DNA of 64,000 nucleotides from JAPLJU01 sp964547985. Its GTDB lineage: Bacteria > Desulfobacterota > Syntrophia > Syntrophales > UBA2192. A program made the translations under genes and the position numbers. Under the pieces are notes generated by a model. That model was given only the letters and a program-made list of their open reading frames with translations. It was not told the origin of the DNA and searched no databases. Numbering within the stretch: the first letter of the stretch is position 1; each line of letters starts with the position of its first letter. This document shows, in pieces, positions 50,079 through 58,115 of this stretch. The stretch covers positions 11,951-75,950 of the forward strand of contig CAZJPV010000006.1 of the NCBI GenBank assembly GCA_964547985.1. Direction: 5' to 3'.

Positions 50079-50543
50079 TTACTTTACGCGCGTCCATACG
50101 TTTGTTTTACCAATCCATGAGACACGCCAAAAACCTCTGACATCGAGGATATCAGGTGACTTCAAGGTCATCTTGCAACTCCATGTTTTTCCATCTCTTG
50201 GATCGTAGATAGAACCTCCCTCCCAAAGATTGTCCCCGGTGTACTTAAATCCCCAAAGCATCACCAATCCCAGAGTGGGTCTGCTTTTCAGGGCGGGATC
50301 CGGATTTTCGCGATCCACTTTTGTCTTTCCCGCCATCCCTTTCTTGTCATCGGGCGGATAGACGGGCTCTTTAAGCCAGACGATTTTTCCTTCGTATAAA
50401 TTTCCGGATTTGTAGATTTCGATCTGTGACTCCTTTTCCTGGTTCCACCATTTGCCCAGGATGTCATCAGGACCCGCGGCATCAGCCTGCGGGATCAGAA
50501 GAAAGACTGCAAGGAGCGCCGCAATCATCCAAATTTTTTTCAT
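50079..50543 (-). CDS. DUF2147 periplasmic protein
   Basis: A 154-residue exported protein with a signal peptide (MKKIWMIAALLAVFLLIPQADA). The mature beta-barrel-like domain has ILGKWWNQEKESQIEIYKSG and LYEGKIVWLKEP, then WGFKYTGDNLWEGGSIYDPRDGKTW, a pattern of the DUF2147 family. Its fold is related to lipocalin-like barrels and its function is unknown. The ATG at 50543 is fixed by the signal peptide. Confidence 0.87.
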   Translation of the reverse strand: MKKIWMIAALLAVFLLIPQADAAGPDDILGKWWNQEKESQIEIYKSGNLYEGKIVWLKEPVYPPDDKKGMAGKTKVDRENPDPALKSRPTLGLVMLWGFKYTGDNLWEGGSIYDPRDGKTWSCKMTLKSPDILDVRGFWRVSWIGKTNVWTRVK

Positions 50544-50800
50544 CTTTCATCCCCCTTCTTATTGGTTTAACGCGAGAGAAAAAGTTTTCTTCCATATCTA
50601 CATATAGGATAGGCGCATTTTTTTCCACATGCTTTTTTGAAAAAAGAGGCCGCCGGGTCAATAATCTGAAAATGTTGAATAATATCGGTATATTGTAAAA
50701 AAAGATATGAGGATCAGCGGGAGGGAGGAAAGAATCCGCAGTAGTTAAATGCGTTTCAATCGTTACAGAAATTGCTGATATGATATTACTGATCTCTTAA

Positions 50801-50950
50801 TCAAAAGACGAACGGTTCCACATCTTCGAGCCATTTCATGCATTTCCTGACGAGTTGGAGGAACTTTTCGAGGGGCCAGGAAATGACGCTGATGGAGACG
50901 AGGGTGATCTTCTCCGCCGTCGTGTATCGGGGATGGACGGTGCTCGGCAT
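50801..50950 (-). CDS. small hypothetical protein (49 residues)
   Basis: Found by reading the minus strand. GAAAGGACTTCTGAC precedes the ATG at 50950. The frame, MPSTVHPRYTTAEKITLVSI onward to VEPFVF, uses C- and G-ending codons almost throughout, like real genes here. One hydrophobic helix (about 15-26) and a C-terminal KWLEDVE segment are visible. A longer frame upstream has no second ribosome site. No family known. Confidence 0.45.
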   Translation of the reverse strand: MPSTVHPRYTTAEKITLVSISVISWPLEKFLQLVRKCMKWLEDVEPFVF

Positions 50951-51204
50951 GTCAGAAGTCCTTTCTGAACCTGTCACGCAGCCGCTGATAAGGGCCGTCG
51001 GGAGGGAATTTTTCTCTTCTGTATATTCTATCGGTCGAGGGTCAACAAACCTGAAGGGGCCGATCGGCAGATAAAGGTTGGCATTCCTTTTGAATTCTGT
51101 ATAATAGGGCGCCGTCGGGATTCCGGCAGGGCAGGGCGGTTGTTTTGGAAGATCGGGGTGAAGAGTTCCGTGGAAGGAAATCATCGAGGGGCAGGTTCCG
51201 GAAC

Positions 51205-52035
51205 ATGCCAAAATCAGGGAGAATCAGAACCGTTTTTTATATCTCGGACCGGACTGCTATCACGGCCGAGACACTGGGGCACAGCCTTCTTGCCCAGTTC
51301 GACGGCATGGATATCACCCAGATGACCTTTCCGTTCATCGATACGGAGGAAAAGGCAAAGGACGTGCTCAAGAATATCAACCAGATTTCGAAGAATGGCG
51401 CCCGGCCCATCGTATTCAGCACCCTGATCAAATCCGATCTTCGTAAAATCATCATGATGGCAGATGCCGTGGTCATCGATCTCTTCGACACCTTCATCAA
51501 GCCGCTGGAAGCCGAGTTTAAGACCCAGTCCTCCCAAACCATCGGTCACCACCCCCTGCTGATGAAAGACCTGGATGTGCGGATAGACGCGGTGAACTTT
51601 GCCATCAGCAACGATGACGGCATCTCGACGAAGGACTACGACAAGGCCGATGTGGTCCTGACCGGCGTGTCACGTGCCGGAAAGACACCGACTTGTCTTT
51701 ACCTGGGCCTCCAGTTCGGTGTCTATGCCGCCAACTACCCCCTCACGGAGGACGACCTTCTCATCGAATACAAAAAGATACCGGGCGTCCTCGTCCCCTT
51801 CCGGGACAAACTCTTCGGGCTCACCATCAATCCCGAGCGCCTGCAGAAGATCCGCTCGGAAAGAAGGCCGAACAGCCGCTACTCCTCGCTCCACCAGTGC
51901 CAGCAGGAGGTGGCCATGGCCGAGTTCCTTTTTGTTTCGAAAAATATCCCCTTCATCAACATCACCACCATGTCGGTGGAGGAAATCGCGGCGACCATCA
52001 TGCACAGGGTCAGGCTGAAGAGAAGGCTCTTCTGA
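51205..52035 (+). CDS. ppsR: PEP synthase/PPDK kinase-pyrophosphorylase (DUF299)
   Basis: Regulates phosphoenolpyruvate synthase or pyruvate phosphate dikinase by ADP-dependent phosphorylation and Pi-dependent dephosphorylation of a threonine. The 276-residue protein starts FYISDRTAITAETLGHSLL and has the P-loop VLTGVSRAGKTPTCLYLG near residue 150 and the closing NITTMSVEEIAATIMHR. All are DUF299 hallmarks. The ATG at 51205 has only a weak upstream AGG, and a longer frame without function exists. It links this genome to gluconeogenic PEP formation. Confidence 0.92.
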   Translation: MPKSGRIRTVFYISDRTAITAETLGHSLLAQFDGMDITQMTFPFIDTEEKAKDVLKNINQISKNGARPIVFSTLIKSDLRKIIMMADAVVIDLFDTFIKPLEAEFKTQSSQTIGHHPLLMKDLDVRIDAVNFAISNDDGISTKDYDKADVVLTGVSRAGKTPTCLYLGLQFGVYAANYPLTEDDLLIEYKKIPGVLVPFRDKLFGLTINPERLQKIRSERRPNSRYSSLHQCQQEVAMAEFLFVSKNIPFINITTMSVEEIAATIMHRVRLKRRLF

Positions 52036-52180
52036 AATCCTTCTGCCTGTCGTTCCTGCAGGGCAGCGTTTTCATCCGGAAGCTTCGCTCCAACTTCATT
52101 GACAGGGGAAAAAGTCTTGAAGAACAAAGACGGCCTTTGTTCAATGACCGGTGAGACCAAATCCTTTTCGAGGAGAGACA

Positions 52181-52705
52181 ATGGACCTTACGGTGTTTGA
52201 CAGGATGGACGAGTCCAAGTTGAGGTCCTATCTCGAGTTCCTGCTATGGAATTACCGAGCCGTTGACGGCTTCTGGTTCCTTTACGTCTCCGAACAGTTC
52301 AGTCAGGAGGCGGCTGAGCGCATCAATGAACGGGTCTGGGGCAAGGTCCCGGAGCTTGTCGCGAAGGATTTCATCAGGCGGTTCAAGATTGAGGAAAGGG
52401 GTCTGAAGGGATTCTTGAAGGCCCTGCGGCTCTTTCCGTGGTGCATCATCATCGGTTATGATATCGAAGAAAAGCCCGATGAGGTCATCCTTTCAGTCCC
52501 GAGCTGCGCACCCCAGGTCGCACGGGTCAAAAAGGGATTGCCCGAGTTCGAGTGCAAGACCATGCATCAGGGTGAATTCGACAGCTTCGCCCGTGTCATC
52601 GATGACCGTATCCGGGTGGAGTGCCTCTTCGCACCGCCGGACCCCCATCCACCGGGATGCTTCTGCAAGTGGCGCTTCACGCTTGAGGACCACCACACGG
52701 GGTGA
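52181..52705 (+). CDS. DUF6125-like cytosolic protein
   Basis: A 174-residue protein. The N-terminal helix SKLRSYLEFLLWNYRAVDGFWFLYVSEQF is typical of the DUF6125 family, followed by a C-terminal beta/alpha portion with cysteines in VPSCAPQVARVKKGLPEFECK and PPGCFCKW, which may bind metal. Function unknown. GAGGAGAGACA precedes the ATG at 52181. The next gene overlaps its end by GTGA, so the two are translationally coupled. Confidence 0.75.
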   Translation: MDLTVFDRMDESKLRSYLEFLLWNYRAVDGFWFLYVSEQFSQEAAERINERVWGKVPELVAKDFIRRFKIEERGLKGFLKALRLFPWCIIIGYDIEEKPDEVILSVPSCAPQVARVKKGLPEFECKTMHQGEFDSFARVIDDRIRVECLFAPPDPHPPGCFCKWRFTLEDHHTG

Positions 52706-52719
52706 GGAAACGCTCCGTG

Positions 52720-53460
52720 ATGCGGCGGGTCATGAAATCCGACAGCAGCCTTGGTCAGGAAGCCGGTCAATACTGGAATCTCAGCCGTTACGACGAGCGG
52801 GTTCAGGACCAGTCCCACTGGTGCGGCTCGGCCCGATGGGACCGTAGAAGGTGGCTCGCCTACGGGGACTTCCACGGCGCCCTTGTCCGTCGGTTTCTTC
52901 GTGAATTTGCGTCCGATGATTATTCCGGCAATCTCGGTAAAAAGGCCGCCTTGGACTGGGGCTGCGGCGGTGGGGCGAACCTGAGGGTCCTCTGCGGCAT
53001 CTTCGGTCGCGTCACCGGTGTCGATGTGGCCGGGGCGACGGTGGCCCAATGTGAGAAGCAACTCAGGCTCCTCGGTTTCGAAAATTTCGCAACGTTATGT
53101 TTACCCGCCGACCAGCCCGAGACGGTATTCGAGCGCCTGGGGCCGGCGTCATTTGATTTTGTTTCTGTTGCCGTCTTTCAGCATTTTCCCTCCAAGTCTT
53201 ATACCCTCCGGATTCTCGGTGTCATGGAGAGACTGATGAAACCCTGTGCCTTCGGCCTGATACAGATGAGATACGATGACGACTCGGAAAAGCTCCGGCA
53301 GAAAAAGGATGATTACGCTCGGAACGTGATTTACATGACATCCTTCACGAGCGACGAGTGTACCGGTCAGTTGAATGCGTCCGGCTTTACGCTTTTTTCG
53401 TCGGATCGTGATCTGGACCGCCCCGAAGATCGCCATGAGTATTTTTTCTTTCGGAAATAA
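52720..53460 (+). CDS. class I SAM-dependent methyltransferase
   Basis: A 246-residue methyltransferase. Motif I is ALDWGCGGGANLRVLCG, motif II is VTGVDVAGATVAQCEKQL, and the post-II FDFVSVAVFQHFPSKSY is present. The start is among three in-frame codons (GTG 52702, ATG 52720, ATG 52732). I use 52720, which has GAGGA 11 bases upstream. The reading frame overlaps the stop of the DUF6125 gene if GTG 52702 is used. The substrate is unknown. Confidence 0.82.
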   Translation: MRRVMKSDSSLGQEAGQYWNLSRYDERVQDQSHWCGSARWDRRRWLAYGDFHGALVRRFLREFASDDYSGNLGKKAALDWGCGGGANLRVLCGIFGRVTGVDVAGATVAQCEKQLRLLGFENFATLCLPADQPETVFERLGPASFDFVSVAVFQHFPSKSYTLRILGVMERLMKPCAFGLIQMRYDDDSEKLRQKKDDYARNVIYMTSFTSDECTGQLNASGFTLFSSDRDLDRPEDRHEYFFFRK

Positions 53461-53635
53461 CTCTTGAAAGCTCTCCACGAACCGCGCGGGAGGTCGGCGC
53501 GGAGCCTTCCAGAAATGACTCAAGATTTCATTGATTTCGCCGATAATATCTACGAGAAAGGAGCAATCGGCAAAAAAGCGGCATTCGGGTCAGTACAATT
53601 TCAGTTTATTGATATTATTGGGTTTTTAAGAAAGC

Positions 53636-53726
53636 CTGATCAAGGCAAACCACACCGAAAGGGTGGGACGCAAAGCCGCTGACCTAAGTCCGTCACGGCG
53701 GATAGGGTAGCAGGGTTGCCGGGCGA
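53636..53726 (+). promoter_or_regulatory. cyclic di-GMP-I (GEMM) riboswitch
   Basis: The conserved GEMM-I blocks are all present in order: AAGGCAAACC (53642-53651), the GAAA tetraloop hairpin CCGAAAGG (53655-53662), GGGACGCAAAGCC (53665-53677), CCTAAG of the tetraloop receptor (53683-53688), and the closing GGGTAGCAGGGTTGCCG (53705-53721). It sits about 65 bases ahead of the ATG of the small membrane protein gene. CTCCA at 53749-53753 could pair with the TGGAG of the ribosome site, suggesting translational control, which is inference. Confidence 0.93.
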
Positions 53727-53788
53727 GCAAGAACCTCTGCATAAGGGTCTCCATTTGCGCGCCCTAGACACAGTGTGGAGGTAGTAAC

Positions 53789-54145
53789 ATGAGAGGAGTG
53801 GAGGATTATTCTACAGACTGGAGGTACACCTATCTGCGTAGCAGTTCGGGCCGACAGACGGCCAAGAAAGATATATCCATCGTCGCCGTCATAGGAGATC
53901 TCCTCTTTATTTCCGGTTTGATTTTTCTGGGATATGAGATCTTCTTTTGGGTCCGACATGGGGAGTGGCTGGGTTACCCCTGCACGCTCATTCTTGATGC
54001 CGTGCCTTCAGGGCTGCTCGCCTCACTCGAAAACTACCCTGTCCTGCAGAGCATCGTGTTTTCGGGTCTCAAAAGGCTCGATTTCTCTGTGGTCCTTGTG
54101 ATCGCGGGTTATCTTCTGGGGCGAAAATTCGGAGACCTTCTATAA
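53789..54145 (+). CDS. c-di-GMP-controlled small membrane protein
   Basis: A 118-residue protein with a charged N-terminus (DYSTDWRYTYLRSSSGRQTAKK), then hydrophobic helices about 30-50 (ISIVAVIGDLLFISGLIFLG) and 95-113 (FSVVLVIAGYLLGRKFGDLL). A less hydrophobic middle (WLGYPCTLILDAVPSGLL) lies between. No family is recognised. GGAGGTAGTAAC precedes the ATG. The upstream riboswitch makes it a predicted direct target of cyclic di-GMP, so a role in surface behaviour, motility or envelope change is likely, but nothing in the protein shows it. A strong terminator ends the unit. Confidence 0.75.
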   Translation: MRGVEDYSTDWRYTYLRSSSGRQTAKKDISIVAVIGDLLFISGLIFLGYEIFFWVRHGEWLGYPCTLILDAVPSGLLASLENYPVLQSIVFSGLKRLDFSVVLVIAGYLLGRKFGDLL

Positions 54146-54160
54146 CCTCCAGACACAAAA

Positions 54161-54191
54161 AAGGGCGGGGCCATGAAGGCCCCGTTTTTTT
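54161..54191 (+). terminator. terminator after the riboswitch-controlled gene
   Basis: CGGGGCC pairs with GGCCCCG across a five-base loop, with seven T after it. It reaches the end of the leftward Nudix gene, so it may serve both strands. Confidence 0.85.
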
Positions 54192-55200
54192 ATGGATTTT
54201 CTTTCCTTTCATAACCCTTCGTCGTGTAGAAGGCCGCCTTGTCAAAGAAAACCACGATTCGTCTGTCCAGCTCGAGGGCCATGTAAATATCGAGCGTCTT
54301 CTGCCACATGCCCCTCGATAGCGCAAATTCCCAGATATCTTTTTTTAGGAGGCTTAGTGTGCTCAGGACCTCGCTGAGCTTGAAGCCCGCCCGGTTTCTT
54401 TCTCTGCCCAGTTCCATGTAGAAATTCCGGATGTCTTCGTCGCGGTAAAATCCGCCCAGCCATCGTCCGAACTGTGAAATGATGGTATAGGCCTTTTGAA
54501 AAAGATCCTGGCGGTTCACGGGGTGGTAACCTGCCGTGGAACGGTTTGTCGTTACGTCATCGAGCCAGATGCCGGCGATGCGCTCGGCGTTTTTTTCGAT
54601 GACATCTATGAGCCGGTCGGACAGAAGGTTTTTCTTCTTTTTCCCGGTTCGGTCATCGGCCATGGCAAGACTGAAGGAGTCGAGGATAGCCCAGGCGTCA
54701 GATTTATTCCGGATGAACGCCTTGATGGCCTTCTTATTCGATGAAAAGGCCAGCTTCGGGATGCGATCCAGGGGGAAATATTTGACATCGTCCGCGTCAC
54801 CGCCCCGGCTGAGTTTTCCGCCGGTTGCTTCCACCTCAAAGGTTGTAAAGAGAAGATCGCCGTAATAATAATTCGCGGCGGAGTCGAGATGAATAAGACT
54901 CACAATGGATCCCTGGACACCCGTTTCCTCCTCGAGCTCCCGTAACGCCGCGTCCTCGATGCTCTCACCGGCTTCTGCGAAACCGGTCGGCAGGCACCAC
55001 ATTCCTTTATAGGGTTTCTTGCCGCGCTTGACGAGAAGGACCTTCCGGTCTGACATCAGGATGACTGAGACAACCGGGAGCGGGTTTTCATAGAAGAAAA
55101 CCCCGCAGGTATTACAGAAGTCCCGGGGCACACCCTCCTCTTGCATGGTGACGGTCTTGCTGCCACAGTAGGAGCAGAATCGTTTGGATTTACGTTTCAT
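54190..55200 (-). CDS. Nudix hydrolase (NudC-like) fused to an RsbRD-type N-terminal domain
   Basis: A 336-residue protein. Residues 1-38 form a zinc ribbon with CSYCGSKT and, 20 residues later, CNTCG, as in NudC-type pyrophosphatases. The Nudix domain (45-165) carries the full box GFAEAGESIEDAALRELEEE plus TGV. From about residue 195 a helical domain (IDVIEKNAERIAGIWLDDV to the end) matches the RsbT co-antagonist RsbRD_N four-helix type, which normally serves in stressosome proteins. The fusion is unusual. Substrate may be NADH or another nucleoside diphosphate. It lies two bases downstream of the methyltransferase gene in one operon. Confidence 0.85.
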   Translation of the reverse strand: MKRKSKRFCSYCGSKTVTMQEEGVPRDFCNTCGVFFYENPLPVVSVILMSDRKVLLVKRGKKPYKGMWCLPTGFAEAGESIEDAALRELEEETGVQGSIVSLIHLDSAANYYYGDLLFTTFEVEATGGKLSRGGDADDVKYFPLDRIPKLAFSSNKKAIKAFIRNKSDAWAILDSFSLAMADDRTGKKKKNLLSDRLIDVIEKNAERIAGIWLDDVTTNRSTAGYHPVNRQDLFQKAYTIISQFGRWLGGFYRDEDIRNFYMELGRERNRAGFKLSEVLSTLSLLKKDIWEFALSRGMWQKTLDIYMALELDRRIVVFFDKAAFYTTKGYERKENP

Positions 55201-55202
55201 CT

Positions 55203-56039
55203 CTATCTCTGCCTCAGCGGTTTTTCAGCTATAAAGATGGTATCGTCCTTGGAAATCGTGAATTGATTTCGCGCCAGGAGGACCTTTTCGAGGTGCCCCC
55301 TTAAGAGGCGGGTAACCGTATCTGATGAATAACCGGTTCCGGACAGGAAAAAGGGACTTTTGAAATGAAAGTACTCGACAATGTATCGAAGATCGCCCGG
55401 TGAAAAAATGAGGTTGTTGGGGTAATCCGTGCCGCGGATGCCGCCAAACCATGGGGAGAGAAGCTGAGACCCGTTTTCAGATGAGAATCGACGGATAATC
55501 CCCTCGATGGGAAGAGCATTTTCGGAGAGCATATTTTTCTCTTTGAGTGCTTCTTTTGCTGCGTCGATGAGAGCACCCATGTTTTTACTGCTGTGCGTGA
55601 TGGCTATGAAAAGACCTTCGCTTCTCAGCACCCTGGAGATATCCGGAATGATCTCGGGGAAAAAGTAAAGGGCATAGCTGCAGAGAATAAGATCAAATTG
55701 GCGGTCTTCGAGTTTTCGGATGCTGTGAACACCCTCGGCGGAAAAGGTACCGTGCAGGCCCGCGTCTTCGCAGGTTCTCAAGAAGAGGGGTCCGTAAGCC
55801 TCGATGATGTCGATGCCCCGGACGAAGGCTTCCGGATGGACTCTGTCCTTCAGGGCTTCCGTAAAAAATCCGAACCCGCAGCCGAGATCGAGGATCGCCT
55901 TGCAGGAGTTGAGATTGAGACCGTCGAGCGCCATCGCCCGGATGTCTTTTTTGTTCGTCGAAAATTTTCTGATGATGTCGGCCGTGAGCCTGTGGGCCTC
56001 GACATTCAGAAACACTTCGACGACGTTTGTCTTTTTCAT
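55203..56039 (-). CDS. class I SAM-dependent methyltransferase
   Basis: A 278-residue methyltransferase. Motif I is AILDLGCGFGFFTEALK, motif II is VRGIDIIEAYG, and motif IV is FDLILCSYALYFFPEI. The C-terminal third is unlike most family members. The start at ATG 56039 has a weak ribosome site, and an in-frame TTG at 56054 is an alternative. It sits between a nine-cysteine protein gene (65 bases upstream) and the Nudix-RsbRD gene (two bases downstream) on the same strand. The trio therefore looks like one operon. Confidence 0.85.
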   Translation of the reverse strand: MKKTNVVEVFLNVEAHRLTADIIRKFSTNKKDIRAMALDGLNLNSCKAILDLGCGFGFFTEALKDRVHPEAFVRGIDIIEAYGPLFLRTCEDAGLHGTFSAEGVHSIRKLEDRQFDLILCSYALYFFPEIIPDISRVLRSEGLFIAITHSSKNMGALIDAAKEALKEKNMLSENALPIEGIIRRFSSENGSQLLSPWFGGIRGTDYPNNLIFSPGDLRYIVEYFHFKSPFFLSGTGYSSDTVTRLLRGHLEKVLLARNQFTISKDDTIFIAEKPLRQR

Positions 56040-56104
56040 GGCTCTTGCGGACAAAAGAGTGTCATCTTTGGGGTTGACAGAGGATGGGTATTTACAACCT
56101 TCCG

Positions 56105-56314
56105 CTATTTGTCACTGTAAAAAATGGCGTTGGGGTTGATGCTGGCGTCCTTGACACAGGACAGGCAGTAATAAGCGGGAATGACCGTTCCGCAACCTGA
56201 CCCGATGAGGTCGAAAACGGCGCATTGTTCACAGAGGGGTGTTTCACAGCCTACGCATTTCACAAATTCAATGCGTTTACCGCAGGTTCCGCAAAGCTCC
56301 TTCTCGTCGGCCAT
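56105..56314 (-). CDS. small nine-cysteine zinc-finger-like protein
   Basis: A 69-residue protein with cysteines at 8, 11, 20, 23, 28, 31, 41, 50 and 53. The spacing, length and INP ending are identical to the protein at 35100-35309, while the rest of the sequence differs widely (KCVGCETPLCEQCAVFDLI). This is the signature of an old paralogous pair with a conserved metal-binding core. No signal peptide. It precedes a methyltransferase gene on the same strand, as does its paralogue. Confidence 0.72.
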   Translation of the reverse strand: MADEKELCGTCGKRIEFVKCVGCETPLCEQCAVFDLIGSGCGTVIPAYYCLSCVKDASINPNAIFYSDK

Positions 56315-56582
56315 GCCCGGATCTCCATATCCTTACCCCCCGTGTCGAAAGACGCTTCCGCATAAAACGAAACCGGCTGTTTGTCAACTCTTAAATTAAG
56401 GATTTCTGCAATTCTTCAATGAGATTAAGGTAAATACAAAAAGGTGAAAAGCCTCCTCAGTCATCAAAAGGCCTGTGCGGCTTTATTTGCCTGGCGGGTT
56501 CCGGCAACCTGTGGTATAAAAAATCCCGTCATTTTTCTGGTTTTACGTCATCTTTTATTTAGGCGAAAAAGGAGGGATGATC

Positions 56583-57791
56583 ATGCTAGCACTGGAGGGT
56601 CTCAAAGTCCTGGATCTTTCGAACTATGTTCCGGGGGCACTCTGCACGATGATTCTCGGGGATTTCGGAGCCGATGTCATCAAGGTGGAGCCGGCAGAGC
56701 CCTTTCCCTACGAGGACATGGGGTATTCTTCTAAAGGAGAGGAAAAAAGAAAAAAGACAGCCTATTTCGCCCTGAACCGCAACAAAAAAAGCATCGGGAT
56801 TAACCTGAGGTCCGAGGCGGGTCAGCAGATCTTCTACCGCATGGCCAAGGAGGCGGACGTCATCATCGAAGGCTATCGGCCGGGCGTCGTGAAGCGCCTC
56901 AAGATCGACTACGACACAGTCAGGGCCATCAATCCCCGTGTGATTTACTGCTCTCTGAGCGGCTACGGGCAGGATGGTCCCTACCGACTTTATCCCGGTC
57001 ATGACATCAATTATATATCCCTCGCAGGCATACTCGGCCTCCTCGGGCCCAAGGAGGGACGGCCTTCAATCCCGCTTAACCTCATTGCCGACTTTGCCGG
57101 CGTTTCGCTATACGGCACCGTGGCCATTTTCCTCGCCCTGATGGTCAGGGATAAAACGGGGAAGGGGCAATACCTCGACCACACGTACATGGAGGGGGCC
57201 TTGCACCTTCTGATCTGGTTCACCCAGGAGTATTTCTACAGCGGCAAGGTACTGAAACGCGGCGAATCCTGGGCGAACGGCGGATACCCCTATTACGAAA
57301 CGTACAAGACGAAGGACGGCAAATACATCAGCATCGGTTGCCTCGAGCCTCATTTCTGGGACAACCTCTGCAAGGCCCTGGGGCGGGAAGACCTCATGCC
57401 CTTCAAGTGGGGCATGGAGATGACGTTCTGTGCACCGGACCGGAAACTCCAGGAGATTCGTGAAGACCTTCAGAAAATCTTTCTCACGAAGACCCGTGAC
57501 GAATGGTTCGATCTCCTGATCAAGCAGGATGTGCCCATCGGAAAAGTCTATTCCATCGACGAGGTCTTCGAGGATCCCCAGATCAAAGCGCGTCAGATGG
57601 TCATCGATGTTGAGGACCCGAAATTCGGCAAGATCAGGCAGGTGGGTATCCTTCCGAAACTCTCCGACATGCCAGGCACGGTGAGACGGCTGGCTCCCCT
57701 GCATGGTGAGCAGACCGACGAAATTTTAAAGGCACTCGGCTACAGCCCGGACGAGATTCAGAAGATGCGACAGGGGAGGGTCGTCGGTTGA
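56583..57791 (+). CDS. CaiB/BaiF family III CoA-transferase
   Basis: Moves CoA between an acyl-CoA and a free acid. The 402-residue protein opens GLKVLDLSNYVPGALCTMILG with FGADVIKVEPAEPFPYED, then ALNRNKKSIGINLRSEAGQQ. The family catalytic aspartate is in LIADFAGVSLYG. The remaining CaiB interlocked fold (YRPGVVKRLKIDYDTV and YCSLSGYGQDGPY) is complete. AAAGGAGGG places the start at ATG 56583. The neighbours do not reveal the substrate. The gene reads alone, between the divergent Cys-rich gene and the ABC operon. Confidence 0.92.
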   Translation: MLALEGLKVLDLSNYVPGALCTMILGDFGADVIKVEPAEPFPYEDMGYSSKGEEKRKKTAYFALNRNKKSIGINLRSEAGQQIFYRMAKEADVIIEGYRPGVVKRLKIDYDTVRAINPRVIYCSLSGYGQDGPYRLYPGHDINYISLAGILGLLGPKEGRPSIPLNLIADFAGVSLYGTVAIFLALMVRDKTGKGQYLDHTYMEGALHLLIWFTQEYFYSGKVLKRGESWANGGYPYYETYKTKDGKYISIGCLEPHFWDNLCKALGREDLMPFKWGMEMTFCAPDRKLQEIREDLQKIFLTKTRDEWFDLLIKQDVPIGKVYSIDEVFEDPQIKARQMVIDVEDPKFGKIRQVGILPKLSDMPGTVRRLAPLHGEQTDEILKALGYSPDEIQKMRQGRVVG

Positions 57792-58115
57792 CCGCCGGGA
57801 GAAACCCGTCGATATCAATTCCTTTCGGTTATCCAGGCCTGGATTTCTGACGGGGTTTTCCATATCCGGCAAGGGTCGTTGTCCCTGCCGCACCTGAGGA
57901 TAAACCCGCCAGTTTATTCATTCATACAGCAATGCTGCTTATCAAACACACCTTTCGGTTCATCCCGCTGTGATGCTGTGCGGGTAAATGTCGCATGATC
58001 CGGCCCGGCAGAACGCTCGTCAACCGGACCGAAATCTTTTTTCTTTGCCGTGGGATTTTCGTTGAGACCGGGCCAGAAATGGTAATGACCGGCTTAAACT
58101 CAAGGAGGTGAGGGG
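57792..58115. other. intergenic region before the BMP-type ABC operon
   Basis: No coding frame and no purine-riboswitch core was recognised in these 324 bases. The operon promoter is expected in the right half, but no good boxes could be fixed. AAGGAGG ends seven bases before the start of the binding-protein gene. Confidence 0.4.

Noticed and set aside
53518..53682. 54-codon frame starting at the ATG at 53518
   Set aside because: It runs through the c-di-GMP riboswitch, and its codon use is unlike the genes around it.
57792..58115. purine riboswitch ahead of the BMP-type importer
   Set aside because: The conserved core sequences of the purine aptamer are not present.
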